Assembly (NCBI RefSeq): GCF_001618865.1 | Contig: NZ_CP015136.1 | Coordinates: 3,445,001-3,509,000 of the forward strand | Direction of reading: 5' to 3' | DNA: 64,000 nt | From: Luteitalea pratensis | GTDB lineage: Bacteria > Acidobacteriota > Vicinamibacteria > Vicinamibacterales > Vicinamibacteraceae | In this document: piece after piece, positions 1 to 7,244 of the stretch | Numbering within the stretch: position 1 is the first letter of the stretch | How the letters are laid out: every line of letters begins with the position of its first letter | The notes under the pieces: generated by a model | What the model saw: the letters and a program-made list of their open reading frames with translations, nothing else | The model's database searches: none | Told to the model about the DNA's origin: nothing | Translations under genes and position numbers: made by a program

Positions 1-342
1 CGGTGGGCCGAGGAAGATGACATTTTCCCGGCGCTCGACAAAGCCGAGCTCGTGCAGGCTCTCGATCTGGTCCCGCCGCAGCGACGGCTGAAACGTGAAG
101 TCGAAGTCGTGGAGCTGCTTGACGGCCGGCAGTCGACTGGAGCGCATCGCCGCCTGCAGCCGTCGGTTGTTGCGCAGCTGAATCTGCGCGGTCAGTAGCT
201 GCTCAATCGCATCGGGCGCCGTCAGCGCACCGCCGTCGATATCCCGCAGGATCGTGTCGAGCGCTTCCAAAGCGCCGGGCATGCGCAGGTCGGCCAGGAT
301 GTGCCGGAGGCGATCACGGCGCGAGAGGGGAAGGGTCTTCAT
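1..342 (-). CDS. istB: IS21 helper ATPase IstB, N-terminal part (cut by window edge)
   Basis: The reading frame starts with ATG at 342, overlapping the istA stop (ATGA), and encodes MKTLPLSRRDRLRHILADLR and onward for 114 codons to the window edge. The last visible residues, RENVIFLGPP, are the start of the Walker A region of IstB, the AAA+ protein that assembles on DNA and directs the IstA transposase to its target. The N-terminal helical domain is complete and open. The ATPase core lies outside the window, so function cannot be judged. Confidence 0.85.
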   Translation of the reverse strand, partial: MKTLPLSRRDRLRHILADLRMPGALEALDTILRDIDGGALTAPDAIEQLLTAQIQLRNNRRLQAAMRSSRLPAVKQLHDFDFTFQPSLRRDQIESLHELGFVERRENVIFLGPP

Positions 343-1376
343 GCGAGACCTCCCGTGAGCTGGGCGTAGGCCGCCAGCGGGCGCTTCTCGACCGGCACCA
401 CCGGCGGCACGCGTCGTACGGCCGCCGACGTCACCGCCGGCGCATCGAGCACCAGCGACGTGTAGCGGCGTGCGGGCAGCGGCAGGAGCAACCGTCGCTC
501 GTCGCGCTCGAAGCGCTCGCGTGGTGCCTCCTGCGTGGTGGCATGGCGCCGCGCATTGGCGACGCGCTCCAGCCAATCGGCGCACTGCTGCGCCAAGTCG
601 GCGTCATTGAGGAACGTGCGGCCGTACACGAGATTCTCTCGGACGTAGCGCACCGGACGCTCCACCTTGCCCTTGGTCTGGGCGCGATAGGGCCGACACG
701 CGCGCGGCGTGAAGCCCCAATGGTGCGCAAAGCGGAGGAACTCGAGATTGCGCACCAGGGCCCCACCCTGGAGACGCAAGTCGCGCGTGATCACCGTTTT
801 CATCTGATCAAACAGGAGCTCCTGCGGCACGCCGCCCATCGCCAGAAACGCGTCCTCGAGTCCAGTGACCAACGTGTGCATGTCTTGGCGCGCACCGAAG
901 CGACACCACAGCAGCCGCGAGTAGCCGAGGACCACCAGCAAGGCGTAGCGCTTGCCCCACGGGAACTGGAACTCCGCGAAGTCCACCTGCGCTTGGCGAC
1001 CGGCCGGTGTCTCGAAGCGCACCACCGGCGCTGGCGGCGGGACGGGCCGCAGCTGCCGCACCAGCGCGGTGAGCTGGGAATACCCGCCGGTGTACCCGGC
1101 GGCGCGGATCTCCTCGGGCAGTCGCACGGCCGACAGCGCGGGATACGCCGCGAGGCGGACCTCGATGATCGATCGGTACCGATCCAGCTTGGTCCGGATT
1201 GGCCGGCGCGGACCGTACGGCACCGGGGTGTCGTCCAGCTCACGATCGAGATCGCCGTCACGAATCCAGCGGTGGATCGTGTCGCGACTGACGCCCAGCT
1301 CGCGCGCCAGGGCGCTCTTGCTCTTGCCGTGCTCGAGATAATGCCGGAGCAGCATCCGGGTCTCCCGTCCGAACAT
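339..1376 (-). CDS. istA: IS21-family transposase IstA
   Basis: This 345-residue DDE transposase catalyses cut-and-paste movement of the element together with IstB. An N-terminal helix-turn-helix is visible at about residues 12-40 (KSALARELGVSRDTIHRWI). The catalytic triad candidates are D in QVDFAEF (about 130), D in LLFDQMK (about 190) and E in KGKVERPV (about 238), in the order and spacing expected of an rve-type core. The frame is intact and ends in a 4-nt overlap with istB, so the element may still be active. The product is somewhat shorter than many IstA proteins (400-500 residues). Confidence 0.9.
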   Translation of the reverse strand: MFGRETRMLLRHYLEHGKSKSALARELGVSRDTIHRWIRDGDLDRELDDTPVPYGPRRPIRTKLDRYRSIIEVRLAAYPALSAVRLPEEIRAAGYTGGYSQLTALVRQLRPVPPPAPVVRFETPAGRQAQVDFAEFQFPWGKRYALLVVLGYSRLLWCRFGARQDMHTLVTGLEDAFLAMGGVPQELLFDQMKTVITRDLRLQGGALVRNLEFLRFAHHWGFTPRACRPYRAQTKGKVERPVRYVRENLVYGRTFLNDADLAQQCADWLERVANARRHATTQEAPRERFERDERRLLLPLPARRYTSLVLDAPAVTSAAVRRVPPVVPVEKRPLAAYAQLTGGLA

Positions 1377-1461
1377 CGCGCCTCCGCTGGTGGGAGACGC
1401 ATGGTGAAGGAATCACCGGCCGGGAGCCACGCTCGCAGCCGGCAGCCAGGTCGCGCTGCCG

Positions 1462-1513
1462 ACTGTCAGATTTTCACCCGCCACAACTGTCAGATTTACC
1501 ACCGGCGCCAACA
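1462..1513. repeat. IS21 terminal repeats (istA side)
   Basis: There are two direct copies of actgtcagattt (1462-1473, 1486-1497) followed by ggcgccaaca ending at 1513. Multiple short end repeats are characteristic binding sites for IstA. The outermost base is inferred. Confidence 0.65.
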
Positions 1514-1672
1514 CCCCCAGAAGTACTCCCGCCGAGCACGTGTAGGAGGTCGACGCTAGCAGCTGGCCGCGGCGCCGACGGGCGAGAAAGTGGTGAATTG
1601 TTCGGGATTCGTGAGGCAGAGCCAGACGTCCATGGATCACCATGGACGCCTTCGGACAACTCTGGACGAATA

Positions 1673-1697
1673 GTGGAGGCGGCGGGAGTCGAACCCG
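1673..1697. other. Distal att repeat (copy of the ssrA 3' end)
   Basis: A 25-bp exact copy of tmRNA positions 5226-5250, covering part of the acceptor stem and T-arm. Identity stops after cccg. It is not part of a functional RNA here because no tmRNA sequence follows. Confidence 0.85.
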
Positions 1698-1827
1698 TTC
1701 TGGCGCTTCACCGTAACTTATTGATGGTGTTGGACTTGTGGCACAACTCTAACGGCGTCAACGGGTTACCTGTTGTCCTCCATTCCACCCTTGTCAACTG
1801 GTTTCCACACGATTCGACCTGAGTCGT

Positions 1828-1856
1828 GCAACAGGCGAGCAACAGGCGAGCAACAG
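1828..1856. repeat. Left-end integrase arm-like repeats
   Basis: Three gcaacag motifs start at 1828, 1839 and 1850, exactly 11 bp apart. The same motif with the same 11-bp period occurs at the right end of the island (5161, 5172). This fits arm-type binding sites of the lost tyrosine integrase. Confidence 0.6.
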
Positions 1857-1887
1857 AAATCGCCTGCCGCCAAGGAGAACAAGGGTG

Positions 1888-2433
1888 ATGTACACGTTCA
1901 ACGATCAACTCACGACGGACCAGAAACTCGCGCTGCTTGATGAATGGATCGCGGGCACCATGAAGGCTGTGGCCGACTCGGCACCGGACGGAGACCATCC
2001 GGACGCGGAGAAGCACGGCGAGGCGTGCGAGCGACAGCGGATGCTGGGCCAATGGGTGAACCTGGTGCAGGTGGAGAGGGAGTTGGCTGCCTCCCAGGCG
2101 GATCTCGATGATCCGGATCCCGACGGCGACGCGATGCAGGAGGCATGGTGCCGCCGGACGCGGCTGATGCTCAAGGTCGCGGGCATCGAGGTGCAGCTCC
2201 GCGCCGAGAGGCGGAAGCAGTCGCCCGATGCCGACCGCATCGCTCGCCTCCGTGCCCGGAGCAAGGGGCTTTACAGGAAGCTGTCCACCGCCCATGAGCA
2301 GGCCCAGGGCTTCGCCCTCGCCGAAACGGCCCGCGCGTTCGCCGGGTTGGAATGCGAGGGAGAGGGCTGCACCGAGGCGCAGCCTTGCGCCCCGTGCGCG
2401 TGCAGGCAGGCATTGGTGGCGGCAAGGGAGTAG
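1888..2433 (+). CDS. Hypothetical island protein, 181 aa
   Basis: I do not recognise this family. The product is acidic, with a helical middle rich in E, R and A (about residues 40-125) and a cysteine-rich C-terminus with the pattern CEGEGCTEAQPCAPCAC, which could bind a metal. An aaggag ribosome binding site at 1872-1877 precedes both ATG 1888 and an in-frame GTG at 1885. The gene is first in the island, next to the arm-like repeats, a position often taken by excisionase or regulatory genes, but no helix-turn-helix is evident. Confidence 0.55.
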   Translation: MYTFNDQLTTDQKLALLDEWIAGTMKAVADSAPDGDHPDAEKHGEACERQRMLGQWVNLVQVERELAASQADLDDPDPDGDAMQEAWCRRTRLMLKVAGIEVQLRAERRKQSPDADRIARLRARSKGLYRKLSTAHEQAQGFALAETARAFAGLECEGEGCTEAQPCAPCACRQALVAARE

Positions 2434-2641
2434 GCCGATCGATCGAAGGGGGGATACGGGGGGGATTGGCACCCCCTCCGCGCCCCTCCTCGGGCGCTTC
2501 CACAACTAGGTGCGAAGGGAGGCCGCGGTGATTGCGACTTTCCTCCGATGCCCCCCTAGCTTAGCTAGGCGTCGCCCCTTGTGCAGCGCGTGCCCGCCAA
2601 CGCACGCAGGCCCCCCGCACCATCTACTCATAGGCAATCCA

Positions 2642-3175
2642 ATGCGAGCAGCCCTCTACGCCCGTGTGTCCACCCTCGATCAAGAACCCGAGAACCAGCT
2701 CCTCGAGTTGCGTGCCTACGCCGCCCTTCGCGGATGGCAGGTGCGCGAGTACGTTGACCATGGCGTCAGCGGCGCTCGTGAGTCCCGCCCCGCGCTCGAC
2801 GCCCTCGTGCGCGATGCGAAGCGCAGGAGGTTCGATGTCCTTGTCGTCTGGCGGCTCGACCGGCTAGGCCGCAACCTCCGCCACCTGGTCCTGCTGCTCG
2901 ACGAACTGCAAGCGACTGGCGTGGACTTCGTCACGCTGGGGGAGGGCATCGACACCTCGACGCCAGCGGGCAGACTGCAACTCCATATCCTATCGGCGAT
3001 GGCTGAGTTCGAGCGGGCGCGGATTCCCGTGTTGACAGATGTGTCCGTCACGCAGACGATTGCGCCCAAAAACATCAGAGGCGGCAGAGTAGGGCCGCGT
3101 AGGCATCGCAGATGGAAACCAAGGCCATCACCCTCTCGGCATCCGAGGTCGCACAGCTACGGCGTGCCGCCCTGA
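2642..3175 (+). pseudogene. Serine recombinase (resolvase/invertase), C-terminally truncated
   Basis: The first about 128 residues are a good resolvase catalytic domain: MRAALYARVSTLDQ with the catalytic serine in ARVS, then VWRLDRLGRN with the conserved arginines, and AMAEFERARI at the start of the long E helix. After FERARI (around 3022) similarity ends abruptly, and the frame continues for about 50 unrelated basic residues to a stop at 3175. The DNA-binding helix-turn-helix is missing. I infer a deletion or insertion breakpoint near 3022; the product is unlikely to recombine DNA. Confidence 0.8.
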
Positions 3176-3306
3176 TGCTGCACCGCCGCGCCGTGGACGT
3201 GCAACTGGGCGCGAACGCGGAGGTGGTGGCCAGCCGCCTCGCCGAAGTCGCAGATACGGTCCGCTACCTCCTCGACCGCGGCGAAGAGCGTGGGAAGGTG
3301 CATTGA
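3112..3306 (+). CDS. Small hypothetical island protein, 64 aa
   Basis: A short, mostly helical, alanine- and arginine-rich protein starting METKAITLSASEVAQLRRA. It overlaps the tail of the broken recombinase frame and ends 10 bases before the next gene, which suggests a small transcription unit. No clear Shine-Dalgarno sequence precedes the ATG. No family is recognised. Confidence 0.4.
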   Translation: METKAITLSASEVAQLRRAALMLHRRAVDVQLGANAEVVASRLAEVADTVRYLLDRGEERGKVH

Positions 3307-3316
3307 CGTGAGGACC

Positions 3317-3853
3317 ATGTCGGACAAGCCGCTCCCCGGCGACTGGCTGATAGAGGAAGTACCGGCCACCCGTGAGCCAGACAAACCACGCACACTCCTG
3401 TTCCGATTGTGGCTGATGGGGCGAGAGGCCACCATCGACGACGAACATGCCTTCGCATCGCGCCAGGACGCGGAGTGGGCGGTGATTCAGCGGGCGCAAC
3501 GCGATCATGCCGACGCGTGGCGAGTCCATTCAGATGAAGCCACGCTCCTGGAACGGTTCCGCACCCCCTTTGAAGACGACGATCCATCGAGGAGCACCAT
3601 GGCTAAGAAGAGCGTGAAGAAGGCGACCAAGAAGACTGCGAAGCGATCCACCACCAAGCGTGAGTTGATCGACACCGGCGTGGACAAGCGGTACGCGAAG
3701 CGAGCCGCCGATGGCACCTGGACCGACATGGACGGTGTGGGGCGCTCCCTGCGTGCCGATCGCGCACGCACCGCGAAGACTGCGGTGAAGCCAGGCCATG
3801 GCGACCAGGGCGATCGAAAACGCGCCACGAAGAAGGCTGCGAAGAAGAGGTAA
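3317..3853 (+). CDS. Hypothetical protein with lysine-rich, histone-like C-terminal half (possible two-gene fusion)
   Basis: The frame encodes an N-terminal part (MSDKPLPGDWLIEEVP, about 94 residues, unknown) and continues without a stop into an 84-residue basic segment starting MAKKSVKKATKKTAK at 3599. That segment has the pattern KRELIDTGVDKRYAKR and GRSLRADRRTKAKT-like repeats, recalling small stand-alone bacterial proteins with poly-KKA tails. A good ribosome binding site (cgaggag) lies just before the internal ATG at 3599. The second half may therefore be made separately, or two genes may have fused. DNA-binding by the basic tails is inference. Confidence 0.55.
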   Translation: MSDKPLPGDWLIEEVPATREPDKPRTLLFRLWLMGREATIDDEHAFASRQDAEWAVIQRAQRDHADAWRVHSDEATLLERFRTPFEDDDPSRSTMAKKSVKKATKKTAKRSTTKRELIDTGVDKRYAKRAADGTWTDMDGVGRSLRADRARTAKTAVKPGHGDQGDRKRATKKAAKKR

Positions 3854-3866
3854 GGAGGTGGGCAGA

Positions 3867-4211
3867 ATGACACCGCCCGACGACAGCAAGATGGACGCGG
3901 AGCGTAAAGCCGTCGCCCTGTTTCTCAACCGTATCCGTTCGCTCGCCGGGTACAAGGATGCCATCCAGTGCGCGGAGGAGCGCCCGCCGAAAGGCCAGCC
4001 GGGCCGCGCGATCCGCAGTCGGTTCGATGGCTTCCTGCACTCGTTCGTCATTCCCGAGGGCGCGGGCCTCGATGAAGCGATCGAGTACGCCCGCTTGTTC
4101 GAGTGCTTCGTGCGGGAAGGCGCGGTCAGGAAGGACACGGTGGCGTTCCTGCGGGGGCGGATTCAGCGGAGTATGGCGGCCCTGGAACAGCGCGGTGGTA
4201 GTCAGGGCTAG
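3867..4211 (+). CDS. Hypothetical island protein, 114 aa
   Basis: A strong ribosome binding site (taaggaggtg) lies 7 bases before the chosen ATG at 3867, which is why I use this start rather than an upstream in-frame one. The product is a soluble, helical protein (MTPPDDSKMDAERKAVALF). No domain is recognised. It follows the lysine-rich gene by 13 bases, so the two are probably co-transcribed. Confidence 0.55.
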   Translation: MTPPDDSKMDAERKAVALFLNRIRSLAGYKDAIQCAEERPPKGQPGRAIRSRFDGFLHSFVIPEGAGLDEAIEYARLFECFVREGAVRKDTVAFLRGRIQRSMAALEQRGGSQG

Positions 4212-4871
4212 GTGCGTAGTCGGAAGTAGGTTTGCGACTGTCGCGCTCGGATGGCGGCGACGATGGCGGGCACGCGACACCGAGGTACTGGCATCGCGCC
4301 CGTCCACGCCGTCCGTTCAGTCCACCCCAATTCACCCTGTTCCCCCAATGACCTTGCTTTCTCACCTGGGAGTGAGGAGACCGGACGGACTGGACGTTCT
4401 GGACGGCCGTGGTAGTCAGCCTCCATTGCGATTCTTCCGCCTCAGTCCACTCGTTGACTGCCAGCCTCGACCCACCAGAGGCCATCGGCTTGCCTGTCCA
4501 GCCGTTCAGGAAGCGCCTGGAGTGGGGCTGCATCACAGCACCCGAGTCCTCCTGCTGCCGTAGGCGCTCTCACGTTCGCGCACGTACTCGCTGACGCCTA
4601 GCACGGTTCCTGGCCACTCTTCGTCCAGCAACTCGCGCCCCTAACAATGGTAAGTCGTGCTGCCCCCATGTCCGAGCGTGTTGGGTATTGGCGCCTCGCG
4701 GCTCGAACAGATGAGCTTATGATGCGTCACGGCGCAGGCTGGGAGAACCAGTCGCAGGCCGGACAACTCTGGGACGGCGATTCCCTTCGGCTCGACTGGT
4801 ACGACGGACTGGTAGAGCCCAAACAGGGTTGCCCTCCAGAGAATCTGGAAGTTGGGCCTCGGTGGACGGGT
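4212..4871. other. Island stretch with no supported gene
   Basis: Short open frames exist on both strands but none has a good ribosome binding site or a recognisable product. The base composition is less GC-rich than the flanking housekeeping genes. This probably represents decayed sequence between the last island gene and the IS21 remnant. Confidence 0.5.
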
Positions 4872-5070
4872 CAAAACCGGCCATTTCATCGACAGGCAAA
4901 ACCGGCCATTGCTGGCGGGTGTCGAGACGACCTGAGTTCTACTGCGGCAGCGCCTCCGGACGCAAGTCGGTGTGCACCTTGGTCCGCCAGCTGCGGGGCC
5001 CGCACTTGAGCACATGGGCATGGTGCAGAAGCCGATCGAGCAGCGCGGTGACGGCCGCCGTGTCGCCCAC
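4872..5070 (-). pseudogene. IS21 remnant: IstB C-terminus plus terminal repeats
   Basis: On the minus strand 5070-4939 encodes VGDTAAVTALLDRLLHHAHV and onward to LRPEALPQ and a stop at 4939-4941, the typical IstB C-terminus. Beyond the stop lie two direct copies of caaaaccggccatt at 4872-4885 and 4897-4910, 25 bp apart, matching IS21 right-end repeats. The rest of the element is gone. Its end repeats differ from those of the element at 1-1513, so it is a different IS21 relative. It abuts the integrase fragment at about 5070. Confidence 0.8.
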
Positions 5071-5149
5071 CACGATGGGCTACACCCACGTCACGCCCGG
5101 GGCGCTGCACGACACGATCAACCTGCTCAACCCTCCCCCAGCCGCATAA
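5069..5149 (+). pseudogene. Tyrosine integrase, last ~26 codons only
   Basis: The reading frame encodes TTMGYTHVTPGALHDTINLL followed by NPPPAA and a stop at 5147-5149. TTMGYTHV is the end of the phage-integrase catalytic domain, with the tyrosine nucleophile in the MGYTH segment. All upstream domains are missing, replaced by the IS21 remnant. Its position, pointing towards the ssrA 3' end and about 75 bp away, is where an ssrA-specific integrase is expected. It is non-functional. Confidence 0.75.
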
Positions 5150-5160
5150 GGCGGGGCCGT

Positions 5161-5206
5161 GCAACAGGCGTGCAACAGCCTCGGCTTGACGGCCGTAAAC
5201 TGTTGC
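5161..5206. repeat. Right-end integrase arm-like repeats
   Basis: gcaacag occurs at 5161-5167 and 5172-5178 (11-bp period) and inverted as ctgttgc at 5200-5206, between the integrase stop and the att core. They match the motif and spacing at the left end. Confidence 0.6.
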
Positions 5207-5223
5207 AATACAATGGGTTTGGG

Positions 5224-5579
5224 TGGTGGAGGCGGCGGGAGTCGAACCCGCGTCCGAGGGCGCATCGCCGCAGGACTCTACGTGCGTGTCCGCTCTTGAA
5301 ATCTCACTGTCAGGCTCGAAGAGCGACGAGAAAAACCTGACAGCCAGTCCCGGTATGTCTCGCCCCCACACGCCGAGACGCCACGTGGGGGCCAGCCCTC
5401 TGAATGGCGCGTCATCCCCGGTCGAGGGCGCTCTGGGGTGACGCGTCGCCGTTATTTAAGCGGCGAGTGCAAGCTGCGGTTCCGCAGTTACATTTGGTTT
5501 CCAAAGGATTTACGAGGGATTTGGAGTCCTCGGCACGCATCCCACGGTTCCACACCTCCGTCGAAGCCGTGACGCCCCC
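5224..5579 (-). ncRNA. ssrA: tmRNA (ssrA)
   Basis: tmRNA rescues stalled ribosomes and tags the unfinished protein for degradation. The 5' end GGGGGCGTCACGGCTTCGAC (from 5579) and the 3' end CGCCTCCACCA (to 5224) form the alanyl acceptor stem, with one G-U pair and an encoded CCA. The T-arm GGGTTCGACTCCC is visible at 5237-5250. The tag reading frame is at 5485-5456: AEPQLALAA then TAA; the resume codon GCG is chosen because U and A sit at positions -5 and -4, as in E. coli. Its 3' end is the integration site of the adjacent island. Confidence 0.93.
5226..5250. other. Proximal att repeat within the ssrA 3' end
   Basis: The 25-bp copy of the island direct repeat that remains part of the functional tmRNA gene. 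It is identical to 1673-1697. Confidence 0.85.
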
Positions 5580-5837
5580 CTTGGAGATGCCGCCGCGGGC
5601 CGTGACCCGCGACTGCCCGTCCTCACCCCACCGCCCTGCCATGGCTTTCCTTGCCATTTCAAGTCTGACGACGTGACGACGATAGTGACAGTGTACGCGG
5701 GGGAGGGACTCCCTCGCAAGCGGGATGTCGAGCAATTTCCGGCAGTTTCCACGCCTTGACCGGGTGGCATGGGCCTCGCATCATCCCGCATGGCCGGCCA
5801 CTTTGTGTGGGATCAGACGCCCGCCCCCAGGACGAAC

Positions 5838-7091
5838 ATGTCGCTCGAGACCCGTATCACCGAGGCCGCAACCGAGGCGGTCTTCCGCCTGCACGACGAC
5901 CTCCGCGCCCGGCTCACCGCGCTGTCCGACGAGCTCCGCGCCGCCGCGGCCGCCGCCGGTCACGAGGCCGAGATTGCTCACGCAGAGGCGACCACCGTCC
6001 TGCAGGATGAGATCGCCCGGCTCCGCGCCGAGGTGGCCGACCGCGACCGTCAGCTGGCCGACCTCGACCAGCAGGCGAACACGGCCCGGGACACGCACGC
6101 CGTCACGCTCGCCCGCTTCCGCCAGCACGCCGACGCCACGCTCGCGGATGCCGAGAAGGCCCTGGTCGAGGCCGTGCGGCAGGCGCAGCTTCACGAGGCA
6201 CAGAGCAAGGCCGCGGACCGGCTCGAACCCCCACAGGTCGCGAGCCACGACGGATCCGCTCGCGTCCAGGCTCTCGCCCTTGCCGTCACTGGCATGGACG
6301 ACGCCACGACGCTGAGCGAAGTGCTGGATGCCCTCAGCGACGGGCTCAAGGCGCAGGCGCCGCGCAGCGCCGTGCTGGTGTTCCAGGACGACCGCGCGCG
6401 CATCTGGCGCCGCAGCGGCTTCCCGCAGGAGACGCCAGGTATTGGCGCCGAACTCCACCTGCCCGACCACGCGGACCTGATGGCGATCCTCGACAGCGCC
6501 GCCCCGGCCATCGTCGAAGGCTCCGATGAGCAGGGCGCCGTGCTTGGCCTGGCGCCGCTTCCCGTGGGCCAGCAGGGTCTCGCCGTCCCCGTCGCGATCG
6601 GTGGCCAAGCGGCCGCGCTCGTCTACGCCGACGGTGCCAGCACCGGCAAGCCGGCACTGGCTCCCGGCTGGACCGACGCCGTGGAGGTGCTCGCACGTCA
6701 TGCAGCCCGATGCCTCGAAACCCTCACGGCGATGCGGGCAGCAGGCTATGCGCGGACCCAGCGTCCTGCCGTTGTCGTCCCCATGCCGCCGCATCTGCGG
6801 ATCGTGCAGCGCCCGACGCTCGAGACCTCCATGGGCGACGCGATCGAGCAGGCTCGTCGCGTGGCTCGGCTGCTCGTCTCGGAGATTCGTCTGAACAGGG
6901 AAGCCGACGTGATGGAGGGACGCGCCCAGGGCGATCTCGGCACGCGACTCGGTGAGGACATCGAACGCGCACGTCGTCAGTACGTCCAGCGGGTTCCGGA
7001 AGCGCTTCCCGGACGCGAGACCTTGTTCGACGAGGAAGTAGTGCGTACGCTGGCCAACGGCGACGCGACGTTGTTGCGCACAGGTTCTTAA
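5838..7091 (+). CDS. Coiled-coil plus GAF-like domain protein
   Basis: This 417-residue cytosolic protein starts with a long alanine/glutamate-rich coiled coil (about residues 15-145; DELRAAAAAAGHEAEIAHAE and similar heptads). A GAF-like sensory fold follows (about 165-305; a segment around TLSEVLDALSDGLKAQAP and LVFQDDRARIWRRSGF), then a short helical tail. There is no kinase, cyclase or DNA-binding output domain, so it probably acts through partners. I chose MSLETRI at 5838 because the upstream in-frame start at 5769 adds an unlikely sequence. The ligand is unknown. The stop codon lies inside a 7-bp tandem repeat. Confidence 0.7.
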   Translation: MSLETRITEAATEAVFRLHDDLRARLTALSDELRAAAAAAGHEAEIAHAEATTVLQDEIARLRAEVADRDRQLADLDQQANTARDTHAVTLARFRQHADATLADAEKALVEAVRQAQLHEAQSKAADRLEPPQVASHDGSARVQALALAVTGMDDATTLSEVLDALSDGLKAQAPRSAVLVFQDDRARIWRRSGFPQETPGIGAELHLPDHADLMAILDSAAPAIVEGSDEQGAVLGLAPLPVGQQGLAVPVAIGGQAAALVYADGASTGKPALAPGWTDAVEVLARHAARCLETLTAMRAAGYARTQRPAVVVPMPPHLRIVQRPTLETSMGDAIEQARRVARLLVSEIRLNREADVMEGRAQGDLGTRLGEDIERARRQYVQRVPEALPGRETLFDEEVVRTLANGDATLLRTGS

Positions 7092-7136
7092 CGCTTAACG
7101 CTTAACGCTTAACGCCTAACGCTTAACGCCTAACGC
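7088..7136. repeat. Seven tandem 7-bp units (TTAACGC/CTAACGC)
   Basis: Seven perfect or near-perfect 7-bp units begin at the stop codon of the GAF gene. Similar short tandem runs occur at 22768 and elsewhere in the window. Confidence 0.9.
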
Positions 7137-7244
7137 GGAACGGTCGGCTGGCGGCCAGTCGCTGGATGCTGGCCTTGCGCTCTCGTACCCTGTAGCCTGT
7201 AGTCAGTCGAATTCGCCCGACCCCTATCGCTCACGACCCGCCTC

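Larger units (their letters stand above)
1..1513 (-). mobile_element. IS21-family insertion sequence, partial (istA end)
   Basis: The istA-istB pair has the overlapping arrangement typical of IS21 elements. Beyond istA lie two copies of a 12-bp end repeat (actgtcagattt) at 1462-1473 and 1486-1497, 24 bp apart. On the minus strand a plausible terminal TG (TGTTGGCGCC) starts at 1513, so I place the element boundary there. The other end lies left of the window. The element sits outside the ssrA-associated island that starts at 1673. The boundary is inferred, since no target duplication can be checked. Confidence 0.8.
1514..1884. other. Non-coding stretch containing the distal ssrA-type att repeat
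   Basis: No credible gene is seen here. The stretch holds the flank of the IS21 element, the 25-bp att repeat (1673-1697), and a block of 11-bp-spaced gcaacag motifs next to the first island gene. There are also short palindromes such as ccatggatcaccatgg near 1630. Confidence 0.6.
1673..5250. mobile_element. Small decayed integrative island at the 3' end of ssrA
   Basis: The 25 bases at 1673-1697 are identical to 5226-5250, which form the 3' end of the tmRNA gene. This is the arrangement left by a tyrosine integrase that targets ssrA. The last about 26 codons of such an integrase survive at 5069-5149, directly beside the tmRNA end, with arm-like repeats at both ends. Inside are small unknown genes, a truncated serine recombinase and an IS21 remnant. 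At 3.55 kb it is much smaller than typical ssrA islands and can no longer move by itself. Confidence 0.85.

Noticed and set aside
543-1559. Long open frame on the plus strand opposite istA
   Set aside because: It mirrors the istA codons, has no family features and arises from high GC content.
1673-1760. Second tmRNA or tRNA gene at the distal att repeat
   Set aside because: Only 25 bp of the ssrA 3' end are present; no acceptor partner, tag frame or pseudoknots follow.
4647-5009. Plus-strand frame before the integrase fragment
   Set aside because: It crosses the IS21 remnant, has no ribosome binding site or recognisable domain, and looks accidental.
7088-7136. CRISPR-like array
   Set aside because: Units are 7 bp without spacers; a simple tandem repeat.
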